The position numbers and the translations under genes were made by a program. Shown here in pieces: positions 16,859-26,595 of a stretch of 64,000 bases of DNA. Location: contig DASXHV010000155.1 in assembly GCA_036488285.1 (NCBI GenBank), forward strand, positions 1 through 64,000. The letters are read 5' to 3'. The notes below the pieces were generated by a model. It worked only from the letters and a program-made list of their open reading frames with translations. It was not told the origin of the DNA and did not search any database. Each line of letters starts with the position of its first letter. Position 1 is the stretch's first letter. The DNA comes from Jatrophihabitans_A sp036488285 (GTDB lineage: Bacteria > Actinomycetota > Actinomycetes > Mycobacteriales > Jatrophihabitantaceae).

Positions 16859-17674
16859 TTGCTCTCGGTACTGACTGCCAACGTCAACGGAATACGAGCT
16901 GCGCATCGGCGTAATGGTCTGGCTTGGCTGGCGGCCCAGGACGCCGACGTGTTGTGCTTGCAAGAGGTCCGAGCCGACGAGGCACAACTGGCCGCGGTGC
17001 TGGCCGACAGCGGCCTTTCCGGCTATCACATCGCAGGGGCCCCGTCGCAGCTCGCCGGGCGAGCGGGCGTCGCCGTGCTCACCCGACATGCTCCGGCGGG
17101 CGTTCGATCCGGGTTCGGTGAGTTCAGCACATCCGGGCGGTGGGTGGAGGTCGACCTTGATGTCGACGCGGGAACCGGGGACGCTCCGTTGACCGTGGTG
17201 TCGGCCTACGTGCACACCGGCGAGGCCGGAACCGACAGGCAGGCCGAGAAGTTCCGCTTTCTCGATGCGATGACCGTGCGGATGGGCGAGTTGGCTGCGC
17301 GTTCAGCGGCCGGCGCCGGCGAGGCACTGATCACCGGTGATTTGAATGTCGCGCACCGCCAGGAGGACCTCAAGAACTGGAAGGGCAATCTCGGCAAGGC
17401 AGGTTTCCTCGAGGACGAACGGGCTTATTTCGACAGGTGGTTCACTGCCGGTTGGACCGATCTGGGACGACATCACGGCGGCGAAGGGCCGGGGCCATAC
17501 ACCTGGTGGTCCTGGCGCGGCAGGGCATTCGATGTCGACTCAGGTTGGCGGATCGACTATCTACTGGCGACGCCGCGGCTGACCGCACGCTTGGTGAAGG
17601 TGGAAGTCGGCCGGGCCGCCAGCTATGCGCAGCGATGGAGCGATCACGCCGCCGTCACCGCCTGGTTCGACTAA
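16859..17674 (+). CDS. xth: Exodeoxyribonuclease III
   Basis: A 271-residue AP endonuclease/3'-5' exonuclease of the ExoIII family for base-excision repair. Catalytic positions are present: Glu36 in CLQEVRAD, GDLNVAH (Asp and Asn), WRIDYLL and the terminal WSDHAAV with the Asp-His pair. The start is a TTG at 16859, supported by AGGGA six bases upstream and by alignment of MLSVLTANVNGIR with the family N-terminus. It is followed by a hairpin and the convergent sbcC, so repair genes from both strands meet here. Confidence 0.95.
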   Translation: MLSVLTANVNGIRAAHRRNGLAWLAAQDADVLCLQEVRADEAQLAAVLADSGLSGYHIAGAPSQLAGRAGVAVLTRHAPAGVRSGFGEFSTSGRWVEVDLDVDAGTGDAPLTVVSAYVHTGEAGTDRQAEKFRFLDAMTVRMGELAARSAAGAGEALITGDLNVAHRQEDLKNWKGNLGKAGFLEDERAYFDRWFTAGWTDLGRHHGGEGPGPYTWWSWRGRAFDVDSGWRIDYLLATPRLTARLVKVEVGRAASYAQRWSDHAAVTAWFD

Positions 17675-17680
17675 GCGACC

Positions 17681-17729
17681 CGATTGTGCAACATCGTCCG
17701 GCGTGGCACCGGAGAATGTTGCACGATCG
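17681..17729. terminator. Bidirectional hairpin between xth and sbcC
   Basis: Left arm 17681-17700 and right arm 17710-17729 pair at 17 of 20 positions around a 9-nt loop, with a perfect core GTGCAACAT/ATGTTGCAC. It lies exactly between convergent stops (17674 and 17731) and should end both transcripts. A related GTGCAAC...GTTGCAC hairpin lies at 63177-63215. Confidence 0.75.
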
Positions 17730-17730
17730 G

Positions 17731-20700
17731 TTAGGCCATGAGCTTCAGGCGTGATGAGCCGTCGGGATTGGGGCGTAGCTCGATCCGGTCGGCGATGCGC
17801 GCCTTCAGTTCCGCGACGTGGCTCACCAGGCCGACCGAACGTCCGCCGAGCCGCAACGAGTCCAGTACCCCGAGTACTTCGTCCAGCACTTCGGGGTCGA
17901 GCGTCCCGAATCCCTCGTCGATGAACAGGGTGCCGAGGTCGACACCGCCTGACTCGGACCGCACCACGTCGGCCAGCCCGAGGGCCAACGCGAGCGACAC
18001 GTAGAAGGTCTCACCGCCGGAAAGTGTCCCCGGGTCGCGGGGCCGGCCGGTCTGCAGGTCGAGGACCAGTAATCCCAATCCGGATCGGGCATTTCCGGTT
18101 CGGTTACTGGTGTGTTCCAACTGGTACCGGCCACTGGAGATACGCCGAAGCTGGGCATTGGCCGCAGACACCACCTCGGCGAACCGGCGCACCAGTACAT
18201 AGGTCGCGAGTTCCATTCGTAGCTGGTTGTCCCCGAGGCCGGCCACCAGGTTGCCGATCCGGATCGCTGCGGCGGTGGCGGCGAGTACGGTCGCTGCGTC
18301 AGCCAGCGCCTTGGCAAACCACTCGGCATGCCGCCGGCCATCGGCGTTACGTTCGTGGGCCGCTCCGAACAGCCCGGCTGCTTCCCGCTCGGCGGCCTCG
18401 GCCTCGCGCACCGTCGTCGTCAAGGTATCGATGCGAGGCAGCTCGCCGTCCAACGCGGCGTCGGTCACCTCGGGCTCCTCGAGCTTCGCGTGCACCGCCG
18501 ACCATCGGTCCTCGAAGTCACGAATCCGCTTGCGTAGCAGGGCAATCTCACTGCTTACTCGCCTGGCTTGCTGCCAATCCTGCTGATCGGCGAACTCCGT
18601 CGAACGAAGCGCCTCGGCGAACGCGGCGCCGCAATCGAGCGCGGCCCGGACGGCATCGGCCAGCAGGCTGGTTGCCTCTGCCGCGGCGTCCAGGGCCACC
18701 ACCGCGGCGGTGATCGCTGCGATCCGGTCCGCAACCGTGTCGAAGCCAGCTCGGGCCGCCAAGACCGCCCGCTCATCGCGCATGATCTGCTTGCGCAGCG
18801 TGCCAGATCGCTCGTTCAGCGTCGCGGTCTCGACGTTCGCCTGCTGGACCAGGTCGGTCAGCTCCAACTGGCGCTGCGCAATCTCGGCCAGCTCGGTCTC
18901 GAGCGCACCGATGCGTTCGCCGGCGGCCACGCACGCGGCCATCGATTCAGACAGCTGATCGACCTTGGACTGTGCCATTTCAGGGCTGAGCTGGTCGGCG
19001 GCAATCTGAAGGTCAGTCAGCGCGCGGCGTTGCTCCTCGAGCTGCCGGCGACAGTTCTCGGCGGTGTCGCGCAACCGGCTGAATTCCGCTTCAGCGGCAT
19101 CGACGTCGTCCTGACTGACATGGTTGCGGCCAGGGCTGGCCGGCTGCGGATGCTCGACAGAGCCGCACACCGCGCACGGGTCGCCGGACTTCAGCGCCAG
19201 CCCCAGTTCGCCGGCGATGCTCGCGACCCGGGTGGTCCGCAGCACCGACAGTCTGTGTTGGTGCTGCTCCAAAGCGCTCAACGCCGCGATGGTGATCTGC
19301 TCCTCTTCGGCGGCGATTCGGGCTGCCTCGACGGCCTGCTGCGCTGCGCCGAGCCGGTGCCGGGCGCGCGACAGCTCCTGTGCAGTCGATTCAGTTCTGG
19401 ATGCAGTGATGGCCAACGTTTCTCGTTCGGTGGCCAGGTCGTTCAACATCTGGGGTAGCGCCTTGACCTGCCCGGTGGCCTGGGCGATCGACGACTTCAA
19501 TTCGGCGATCGTCGCCGTCACGGTGTCATGCTCGGTATGCAACGCGGCCAGGCCACGCTCCCGGCTGGCTGCGTCGGCCAGCGTGCCCAATGCGGTGCGC
19601 TGATCTCCGGCAGCCGAACGTAGCGCGGTTTCGTCGCTGCTCATCAGCTCATCTGGCAGTGCGCGCCGTGCGCGTTCGTCGAGTTTGCGTGCTTCATCGG
19701 AGCGCGCGATTGCCTTTTCCAGGGCTTCGGCGCTGCCCACAACGGCAAGTGCGCGCTCGGCTGCCGCGAGCACCGCGCGGTCGGCGGTGACTTCGGCGGC
19801 GGATCCAGCCAAAGCGTCGCGCTCGGCACGCAGGGCATCTCTGCGAGCCCGTCGGCGGTGCAGATCCTGGGCGTTGCGCAGTGCTGCTTCGGCGGCCGCT
19901 CGGGTGAGCTCGGCAGCGGCCGACACCGATTGCCACTCCCGTTCGGTTGCCGAGAGCGCGGTGACAATGTCGGTGACCACGGCCGTCGCTGCCTCAGCCT
20001 CACCGGCCTCGAGGTGCTGGCAGAGCTGGGCGGCGGTGGTCTCGTCGACCCCGGCGGCTCCGATGAAGGCATGCATGGCTCGCTGCACTGCCCCGGCTGC
20101 TGCGGCGCGGCGCTGCTCGGCATCCCGACGCCCCTCGATCAACCGGGACTGCATGCCGGCCAGCACTTCGGTGCCGAAGAGCCTTTGCAGCAAGGCCTTC
20201 TTGTCGTCGGTCTTTGACTGCAGGAACTGTGCGAATTCCCCCTGCGGCAGTACGACGGTCTGCACGAACTGGGCATGAGTGAGCCCGATTGCGCGGGTGA
20301 TCTCGTCCTCGGCGTCGCCAAGGTTGGCCGACAGCAACTCACCGGACTCAGGATTCATGCGGTCCTCGTCGACGGTGCCGAGTCGCCAGACCTTCACGGT
20401 CATGTGCGCCGTGGTCGTCCCGCTGCCACGCTTCTTCTGGCGCTGATAGCTCGGCGTGCGGCGGATCCGATACACCCCCCTGTGCGTTTCGAAGACCAGC
20501 TCGGCGATCGGCTCGGTGCCCGGCGGTGCGTGGTCGGACTTCATCCGTTCCACCACCGCCGAGGACTGGGCAACCTTGCCGTACAAGGCGAAACTGATCG
20601 CGTCGATGATGGTGGACTTGCCGGAGCCGGTGGGGCCTTCCAGCAGGAACAGTCCGCTTTCCCCGAGCCGGGAGAAGTCGATGTCGACCCGGTCGGGGAA

Positions 20701-20739
20701 CGGCCCGATGGCGGTCAGAGACAGCCGATGCAGCTTCAT
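17731..20739 (-). CDS. sbcC: Exonuclease subunit SbcC (SMC-like ATPase)
   Basis: The large subunit of the SbcCD (Rad50-Mre11-like) nuclease that trims hairpins and protein-blocked DNA ends. 1002 residues. The N-terminal ATPase half has Walker A GPTGSGKST (residues 35-43) and the Q-loop region VVLPQGEFAQFL. A long Ala/Glu/Arg-rich coiled coil follows, with the zinc hook CAVC at Cys522 and Cys525 near the middle. The C-terminal half has the signature LSGGETFYVSLALALG and Walker B LFIDEGFGTLD. The ATG overlaps the sbcD stop as ATGA, so the two are coupled. The hairpin arrays elsewhere in this window are the kind of structure this enzyme cuts. Confidence 0.96.
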   Translation of the reverse strand: MKLHRLSLTAIGPFPDRVDIDFSRLGESGLFLLEGPTGSGKSTIIDAISFALYGKVAQSSAVVERMKSDHAPPGTEPIAELVFETHRGVYRIRRTPSYQRQKKRGSGTTTAHMTVKVWRLGTVDEDRMNPESGELLSANLGDAEDEITRAIGLTHAQFVQTVVLPQGEFAQFLQSKTDDKKALLQRLFGTEVLAGMQSRLIEGRRDAEQRRAAAAGAVQRAMHAFIGAAGVDETTAAQLCQHLEAGEAEAATAVVTDIVTALSATEREWQSVSAAAELTRAAAEAALRNAQDLHRRRARRDALRAERDALAGSAAEVTADRAVLAAAERALAVVGSAEALEKAIARSDEARKLDERARRALPDELMSSDETALRSAAGDQRTALGTLADAASRERGLAALHTEHDTVTATIAELKSSIAQATGQVKALPQMLNDLATERETLAITASRTESTAQELSRARHRLGAAQQAVEAARIAAEEEQITIAALSALEQHQHRLSVLRTTRVASIAGELGLALKSGDPCAVCGSVEHPQPASPGRNHVSQDDVDAAEAEFSRLRDTAENCRRQLEEQRRALTDLQIAADQLSPEMAQSKVDQLSESMAACVAAGERIGALETELAEIAQRQLELTDLVQQANVETATLNERSGTLRKQIMRDERAVLAARAGFDTVADRIAAITAAVVALDAAAEATSLLADAVRAALDCGAAFAEALRSTEFADQQDWQQARRVSSEIALLRKRIRDFEDRWSAVHAKLEEPEVTDAALDGELPRIDTLTTTVREAEAAEREAAGLFGAAHERNADGRRHAEWFAKALADAATVLAATAAAIRIGNLVAGLGDNQLRMELATYVLVRRFAEVVSAANAQLRRISSGRYQLEHTSNRTGNARSGLGLLVLDLQTGRPRDPGTLSGGETFYVSLALALGLADVVRSESGGVDLGTLFIDEGFGTLDPEVLDEVLGVLDSLRLGGRSVGLVSHVAELKARIADRIELRPNPDGSSRLKLMA

Positions 20740-21905
20740 CGTGCGCTGCCCAGCTCTGCCGTCGCCTCGGCGAACGCCCTTTCGAACAAGGCCAACTCGC
20801 GGTCATCTGCCATTACGCCGGTGACGTGTTCGATGAAGTCGGCGGCCAGCTCGCGCGGAGTCAGGGAACCGATCTCGACGCGGCCCTGCGCACCGATCTC
20901 ACCCAAGCCGGTCGGGATGTGCAGAACCTGCAGGATGTGCGGGAACCGCGACTTGATTCGGTCGAAAAGTTGCTCGGGACGGCTCCGGTCGGTGACGGTG
21001 ATTCGTAGCCAGTCGCCGGTGTGGGCCTCCAGCGCGGGATCAGCAAGCAGGTGTTCGAGCTCACCGACGAGTTCGGCCATCGGCCGGGGCTGGGTCAGCG
21101 CCGATGCGGTGATGGTCACTGTGCCATCGGCCGCGAGGTCGACGAGACTCGCTGACTTGGCGTGTTCCCGTTCGGAGAACGAGTACCGCAACGGCGATCC
21201 GGAGTACCCGAGCACGGTGGCGCCGGACGAGCGGGGCTGTTGGGCGCCGTGCAGGTGGCCCAGGGCCACGTAATCGATGCCGTCGAAGGTATCGGCCGCG
21301 ATGCTGTCCACGCCGCCGACCGCGATCGAGCGTTCGCTGTCGCTGACGGCGCCACCGACCACGAAGGCATGGGCCACGACCACCGACCGGGTCCCGGCCG
21401 GCCGTGCGGCCAGGTCCTGACGAACCCGGTGCATCGCGGCGCTCATCACGGCCTGATGTGATCTGGCCAGCGGTGTGTCGTCCGGGCTGAGGACGGTGCG
21501 GGCGGCGTCCGGGTCCAGATACGGCAGCGGGTAGACGGCCACGTCGGAAACCATCACAGGTAGCCCGACGCCGTCCAGGGCGGTGCGAATGTGGAGCCGC
21601 TCGGTGAACAGTCGGGACCCGAATCCGAGCCGGATTGCGGAGTCGTGGTTGCCGGCCGTGACGATCACCGTGGTGTGCCGGGTCAGCTCGGCCAGCACAT
21701 CGGCCAGCAGCGTCACCGCCTCGACGGGAGGCACCGCTCGGTCGTACACATCACCGGCCACGATTACCGCATCGACGGCTATGCCGTCCAGCGGATCGGA
21801 GACCAGTCGGCAGATTTCGCCCAGCACGGTCCGCTGGGCATCGAGCAGGTCAACACCGTGCAAGGTGCGACCGAGATGCCAGTCGGAGGTGTGCAGGAAC
21901 CGCAT
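20736..21905 (-). CDS. sbcD: Exonuclease subunit SbcD (Mre11-like nuclease)
   Basis: The 389-residue metallo-phosphoesterase partner of SbcC, with Mn-dependent 3'-5' exonuclease and endonuclease activity in the family. Motifs in order: TSDWHLGRTL, AGDVYDRAVPP, TAGNHDSA, VVAHAFVVGG and ALGHLHGAQ, all complete. The C-terminal capping domain (about residues 270-389) ends in an Ala/Glu-rich helix. The stop overlaps the sbcC start by four bases. The start is supported by TAGCTT six bases upstream. Confidence 0.96.
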   Translation of the reverse strand: MRFLHTSDWHLGRTLHGVDLLDAQRTVLGEICRLVSDPLDGIAVDAVIVAGDVYDRAVPPVEAVTLLADVLAELTRHTTVIVTAGNHDSAIRLGFGSRLFTERLHIRTALDGVGLPVMVSDVAVYPLPYLDPDAARTVLSPDDTPLARSHQAVMSAAMHRVRQDLAARPAGTRSVVVAHAFVVGGAVSDSERSIAVGGVDSIAADTFDGIDYVALGHLHGAQQPRSSGATVLGYSGSPLRYSFSEREHAKSASLVDLAADGTVTITASALTQPRPMAELVGELEHLLADPALEAHTGDWLRITVTDRSRPEQLFDRIKSRFPHILQVLHIPTGLGEIGAQGRVEIGSLTPRELAADFIEHVTGVMADDRELALFERAFAEATAELGSAR

Positions 21906-21911
21906 ACCAAA

Positions 21912-21917
21912 AAGCTA
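21912..21917 (-). promoter_or_regulatory. Leaderless -10 (TAGCTT) for sbcD-sbcC
   Basis: On the minus strand TAGCTT ends six bases before the sbcD ATG at 21905; no ribosome binding site fits. Confidence 0.6.
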
Positions 21918-22026
21918 CAAGCGTCGTCCGACAAAACCGGTCCACCGCGCGGGGAGCGGGGTGTGAGGGTCAACAAACAACCGGCGAAGCCCCATAACTA
22001 CCGCGGGCGCCGTCCACAGAACCGCC

Positions 22027-23361
22027 TCAACTGAATGGGACCGGGGCAGGCACCGAGCTCAGCAGCTCCCGAGTTGTGGCCATGCCCCAGTCGTCCAAGG
22101 CGGCGATCCGGTCGGACGAGCCACGCAGGCCACCGACGGAACGGATGTATTCGGCAAGGGCCTGCCGGTTCTCGACCTCGGGCCGGACGATCAGGCAGTC
22201 CGGGTCGTTCACCCAGAACCGGCCGTGCTGCCAGGACCTGCCGATGCTGGTCGCGATCGCGGCCCGGCCGCTGGGCTTGGACATGTCGTTGTTCGCCGGC
22301 TCGAACCGCGGCCCGGTGTCCGGGCTGACCCTCATCGCGTCGACCTTGCCGACCGATGCCAGGCTCGGCGCACCGCAGCCCAGCAGGTACGACTCGCCGA
22401 TGCCGGCCCGGATCAGATCCAGGCCGAGCCGATAGGCGGCGACGGCGGACACATCGTCGTGCCGGGCACCGTCCAGCGCCGCGCCGTAAATGAAATCGGT
22501 CTTGAAGAAATCGAAGCCGAGGTCGGTGAAGTGCCCGAAGACCTCGGCCAGATAAGCCTGAAATCCGGGATGGGTGGTGTCCAGGCCGAACGTGGTCTGG
22601 TTCCAGTTCTCATTCGCCCAGGCCGGCTCGTCCGGACCGCCGATGATCCATTCCGGATGTTCGGCGAACACCCGCGACTTCGATCCGGCCAGGAACGGCG
22701 CGATCCAGATTCCCGCCCGCCGCCCGCTGTCCTTGATCCGCGCCACGACATCGGCCAGCGAGTCGAATCGGTCGGACAGGGTGAGCCAGTCGCCGATCTC
22801 GGTCTGATACCCGTCGTCGAGCTGCACGACGTCAACCGGCAGGTCCGCGGCGGCGATCGCGTCGATGTTCTCGAACATGTCGTTCTGAGTGACGTCGGTG
22901 AAGTAGTGGTACCAGGAGGACCAGATCGTCGGGGCGGGCTGGATCGCGGTTCCGCCGGCAGCCGTTGCGAACCGGGTCCCGAATTCCCCTAACGCGCCGA
23001 CCAGATCGCGATTGTCCTCGGTGACGCTCACCGCCCCGTCCGCGGTGATCTGCAAGGACGTACCCGTCAGCCTGGCATGGATTCGCGGTACGGACTCAGC
23101 CGCCGTGTCGGCCGCGATGACCGTGACCGGAGCGCCGTTGCCGGGCTCGACCGCGAGCAGGCCTTCACCGCTGAACGAACCATCCGGCGGCGCCGGTCTG
23201 GTGCCGCCGTAGTCACCCCGGTAGGACGACTCGCTCGGTGCGCGCCACGGCCGGTCGGTGAGCCGGTAGGTCATCGACGGCGACCAGGACTGCCAACCTT
23301 CTTCATAGATTGTGCCCTGCTCAGGATCGGTCTCGATGGTGAGGATGTGCTCGAAGCCCAT
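22027..23361 (-). CDS. Alpha-galactosidase, GH36-type
   Basis: A 444-residue glycoside hydrolase of clan GH-D, most like GH36. It hydrolyses terminal alpha-galactosides such as melibiose or raffinose. After an N-terminal beta part (with GWQSWSPS), the barrel shows WYHYFTDVTQND, VVQLDDGYQ, GIWIAPF and the nucleophile Asp in FFKTDFIYG. The acid/base Asp lies in MRVSPDTGP. It is shorter than classical 700-residue GH36 enzymes and has no signal peptide, so the substrate is taken up by the ABC transporter encoded just upstream, whose last gene ends 7 bp before. Which oligosaccharide is used is unknown. Confidence 0.87.
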   Translation of the reverse strand: MGFEHILTIETDPEQGTIYEEGWQSWSPSMTYRLTDRPWRAPSESSYRGDYGGTRPAPPDGSFSGEGLLAVEPGNGAPVTVIAADTAAESVPRIHARLTGTSLQITADGAVSVTEDNRDLVGALGEFGTRFATAAGGTAIQPAPTIWSSWYHYFTDVTQNDMFENIDAIAAADLPVDVVQLDDGYQTEIGDWLTLSDRFDSLADVVARIKDSGRRAGIWIAPFLAGSKSRVFAEHPEWIIGGPDEPAWANENWNQTTFGLDTTHPGFQAYLAEVFGHFTDLGFDFFKTDFIYGAALDGARHDDVSAVAAYRLGLDLIRAGIGESYLLGCGAPSLASVGKVDAMRVSPDTGPRFEPANNDMSKPSGRAAIATSIGRSWQHGRFWVNDPDCLIVRPEVENRQALAEYIRSVGGLRGSSDRIAALDDWGMATTRELLSSVPAPVPFS

Positions 23362-23368
23362 TGAGTTG

Positions 23369-24292
23369 TCAGCCCTTGCTCGCGCCCAGTGTCAACCCGG
23401 CTATGAACTGGCGCTGCAGCACGAGGTAGACGATCAGGGTGGGAATCACCGTGATGATGGCTCCGGCCGCGATCAGGTTGTCATTGGACACGAACTGGCC
23501 TTGCAGGTTGTTGATGGCGGTAGTGATCGGCAGCCGATCACCCCGTGACACCAACAGCAGTGCCCAGAAGTAGTCGTTGTAGACCCAGATCACCTCGAGG
23601 GTGCCCAGCGCCGCGAGAGCAGGTCGGCACAGCGGCATGATGATCTGCGCGTACTGCCGCCATGCACTGGCACCGTCGACCAGCGCGGCCTCGGTCAGGT
23701 CGGTCGGCAGCGCCTTCATGTAGTTGCTCAGGACGAACGTGCAGAACCCCAATTGGAATGCGGTGTTCGCCGCGATCACGCCGAAGTAGGTGTTCAACAG
23801 GTCGCCAGAGTCGCTGACCGACAGCGGTAGCGGCGTGTGCTTGAACAGTTGGAACAGCGGCGCGGCCAGGATCTGCGGCGGCAGCAGGTTGCCGGCGGTG
23901 AAGAGAATCAGCAGCGTCACGTTGAACTTCCAGTTGAACCGCGAGACCGCAAAGGCCACCATCGACGCCAGAATCAGCGTGAGCAACACCGACGGGATGG
24001 TGATGATCGCCGAGTTCTTGAACGACGTCGCGAAGCCGCCCTGACTCCACGCGTCGGTGAAGTTCTTGAAGTTGAACGGCCCCGCGAACGACAGGTAACC
24101 GTGCTTGATCGTGGACTGTTGCGGTCGCAGCGCGGTGTAGAAACCCCACAGCAACGGGATCAACCAGATGACTGCCATCACGATCAGGAACAGGTGGGTG
24201 CCATACCGCGGCCGGCGACGGCGGCCGGACGAATGATCCGAGGCCGTCGGGGCCATCGGGTCGTCGGCGCGCTCGATGGACAGCGTGCTCAT
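23369..24292 (-). CDS. Sugar ABC transporter permease (MalG-like)
   Basis: The second inner-membrane permease of a carbohydrate ABC importer (CUT1 class), 307 residues with six helices. The cytoplasmic EAA loop is EAALVDGASAWRQYAQIIMP. The ATG at 24292 overlaps the TGA of the preceding permease (ATGA); an earlier frame start at 24331 would run 40 bases into that gene and is less likely. The C-terminal GLTLGASKG is typical of MalG-like subunits. The ATPase is not encoded nearby. Confidence 0.92.
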   Translation of the reverse strand: MSTLSIERADDPMAPTASDHSSGRRRRPRYGTHLFLIVMAVIWLIPLLWGFYTALRPQQSTIKHGYLSFAGPFNFKNFTDAWSQGGFATSFKNSAIITIPSVLLTLILASMVAFAVSRFNWKFNVTLLILFTAGNLLPPQILAAPLFQLFKHTPLPLSVSDSGDLLNTYFGVIAANTAFQLGFCTFVLSNYMKALPTDLTEAALVDGASAWRQYAQIIMPLCRPALAALGTLEVIWVYNDYFWALLLVSRGDRLPITTAINNLQGQFVSNDNLIAAGAIITVIPTLIVYLVLQRQFIAGLTLGASKG

Positions 24293-25230
24293 AGGTCCGC
24301 ACCCTTCCGAAAGACTCGACTCAGGTACCACACGATCGGAACCAGCGACACGATCATCAGCACTACCGCGATCGCTGAACCAACCCCGATGTCCTGCCCC
24401 TCACCGATCAGGTTGCGCACGATGAGGGCGCTGAGCAGTTCGAGACCGTTCTGGCCCTTGTTGATCACCCAGACGATGTCGAAGGCACGCAACGCTTCGA
24501 TCAAGGTGATGACGACTATGACGATGTTGATAGGTCGCATCGACGGAAAGACCACCCGCCAAAAGCTCTGCCAGGCGCTGGCACCGTCGAGTGAGGCCGC
24601 TTCTTTCAGGGACGGGTCGATGCCCTTCAACCCCGCTAGGTACAAGATCATCACGTATCCGGCGTGTTTCCAGGACGCTGCAACGATGGCCGCCCAGATG
24701 TTGATCTTCGAGTCGCCCAGCCAGTCCGTGGCGTTCGAGTGACCTGCGGTCCCGAGCACGCCGTTGAGCAGACCGTAGTCACGGTCGTAAATGAGCCGCC
24801 AGATGATGCCGACGAGCGCGAGCGAGAGCATCACCGGTGTGAAGAAGATGCTCTGGTAGATCCGGCTGCCCTTGATCTGCTGGTCGAGCAGGACAGCCAG
24901 CAACAATCCGAAGGGCGTCGCGATGATCGCCAACGCGAGCAGCCATTCGACGTTGTGTTGCACCGCGGGCCAGAACGGTGTGTACGTGTTCACGACGTAG
25001 TTGTAGTTCTGAATGCCGGCGGGCTTGATGTCGTTCAGTTTGATGCCGTCCCAACGGGTGAACGACAGCGCCACCGACGCGAGCGTCGGTAGCCAGATCA
25101 ACACGAGCTCGATCAAGGTCGGGATCGCGACCATGACGAACAGAACCGTCTTGTCGCGCTTGGTCAAACGTGGCGTATGCCGGCGCCGGCCCGGAGTCGT
25201 GTCCGAGCCGGCGCTAGTGGTGGAAGCCAT
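24289..25230 (-). CDS. Sugar ABC transporter permease (MalF-like)
   Basis: The first permease of the CUT1 importer, 313 residues with six helices and an N-terminal basic, Thr-rich cytoplasmic tail. The EAA loop reads EAASLDGASAWQSFWRVVFP. It lies 33 bp after the binding-protein gene in the same transcript and overlaps the next permease by four bases. Confidence 0.92.
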   Translation of the reverse strand: MASTTSAGSDTTPGRRRHTPRLTKRDKTVLFVMVAIPTLIELVLIWLPTLASVALSFTRWDGIKLNDIKPAGIQNYNYVVNTYTPFWPAVQHNVEWLLALAIIATPFGLLLAVLLDQQIKGSRIYQSIFFTPVMLSLALVGIIWRLIYDRDYGLLNGVLGTAGHSNATDWLGDSKINIWAAIVAASWKHAGYVMILYLAGLKGIDPSLKEAASLDGASAWQSFWRVVFPSMRPINIVIVVITLIEALRAFDIVWVINKGQNGLELLSALIVRNLIGEGQDIGVGSAIAVVLMIVSLVPIVWYLSRVFRKGADL

Positions 25231-25263
25231 TGCCGTCCTACGGGTTGGTCCTGGGAATTGGCA

Positions 25264-26595
25264 TTACGGGTTGGCGAACAGTTGCTTGGCCTGTGCCTCG
25301 ACTCCGGAGGTGTCGAAGGTGCCGTTCTGGATGAACTTCTGCAATGCAGGAATCATCACGTTACTGGCGAAGGTCGGCAAGCTGTCCCGGTCCAGGAACT
25401 GCGAAACCTGCTTGGCCGCGCCGATGAACTGCGTCGCCTTCTTCTGCAGGTCGGTGTAGCCGGTCGTGTTCGCGTCCTTGGCCGTAGCGACGTCGGCCTT
25501 GTTGCTCCCCAGATAAGTCATCTGAGCGGCACCGGTGCCCAAGTAGCTCAGCAGGTCGATTGCGGCCTGATTGCCGGCGCCCTTCTTCGACATCATGAAC
25601 CCGTCGATGGGCGCCTCGACGGCGTCCTGTCCGTTGGCGGGATCGATCGCGGGGAACGGGAAGAAGTCCAGGTCTGCTGCCGCCGCGCCGGTGAGCTGCG
25701 CCGCGATCTGGTCGGACCCGATGACGTACATGCCGGCCTTCTTGCTGCCGATCGCATCGGCGGCGTCCTGCCACTTCCGGCCGAGCGCACCCGCTTGGTG
25801 GTAGGGCATCGACTCCTTCCAGGTGTCGAATACCTTCTTGACCTGGTCGGAGTTCCAGGACTGCTTGTGCGCCATCAGGTCGACGTGGAACTGGTAGCCG
25901 TTGATGCGCATGTTCAGATAGTCGAAGGTGCCCATCGCAGGCCAACCGTCGGATTCGGCGAACGCGATGGGGATCAGGCCGTCCTTCTTCATCTGCTTGG
26001 CCAATGCGATGTAGGCGTCCCAGGTGGTGGGGACCTGGTAACCCTTCTCGGCGAACAGGCCCTTCTTGTAGAACACCGCCCACGGATAGGTCACCCACGG
26101 AACCAGGTACTTCTTGCCGTCGGCGGCGGTGGATGCCTGCGCGATCGAATCGGGGAAGTTCGGCGAGATCTTCGTCCAGACCTCATCCAGCGGAGCTACC
26201 ACGCCCTTCTCGGCATAGAACTTCATCCGGAATCCGGAGAACCAGGTGAACACGTCGTCCGGGCTGCCGTTGAGGTAGTTGGTGATGTTGTTCTGGAAGT
26301 CATTGTGGGCGACCGTGTTGACCTTCGCCGTGTCACCGGACTTGCTCTGAAAGGCCGAGATCACACCGGCAAAGGCGGTCTTGGGAGCCGCGTCGGAGTA
26401 GTTGGAGCCGACCGTGGTGGTCTTGGATCCCGAACTGCTTCCACTGCTGGTTTTGTTGCTCGATCCGGTGCATGCGGCGAGCAGCGGCGCCGCAGCCACG
26501 CCCGCGGCGCTGACGCCGAGTCCCTTCAGGACGGTTCGGCGGCTGAGTCCCGACTCAGAACCGAGCGGGGACGGCGCAGACTCTTGCGGTGCCAT
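25264..26595 (-). CDS. Extracellular sugar-binding lipoprotein (CUT1)
   Basis: A 443-residue solute-binding protein. The N-terminus carries both a twin-arginine motif (SRRTVLKGLG, residues 18-27) and a lipobox LLAAC with Cys42, so it is probably a Tat-exported lipoprotein on the outer face of the membrane. A Ser/Thr-rich linker precedes the type-1 SBP domain, with TYPWAVFYKKGLFAEKGYQV near the hinge. The ATG at 26595 is fixed by a strong AGGAGG site. Galactoside specificity is inferred from the flanking alpha-galactosidase, galK and galE. Confidence 0.92.
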   Translation of the reverse strand: MAPQESAPSPLGSESGLSRRTVLKGLGVSAAGVAAAPLLAACTGSSNKTSSGSSSGSKTTTVGSNYSDAAPKTAFAGVISAFQSKSGDTAKVNTVAHNDFQNNITNYLNGSPDDVFTWFSGFRMKFYAEKGVVAPLDEVWTKISPNFPDSIAQASTAADGKKYLVPWVTYPWAVFYKKGLFAEKGYQVPTTWDAYIALAKQMKKDGLIPIAFAESDGWPAMGTFDYLNMRINGYQFHVDLMAHKQSWNSDQVKKVFDTWKESMPYHQAGALGRKWQDAADAIGSKKAGMYVIGSDQIAAQLTGAAAADLDFFPFPAIDPANGQDAVEAPIDGFMMSKKGAGNQAAIDLLSYLGTGAAQMTYLGSNKADVATAKDANTTGYTDLQKKATQFIGAAKQVSQFLDRDSLPTFASNVMIPALQKFIQNGTFDTSGVEAQAKQLFANP

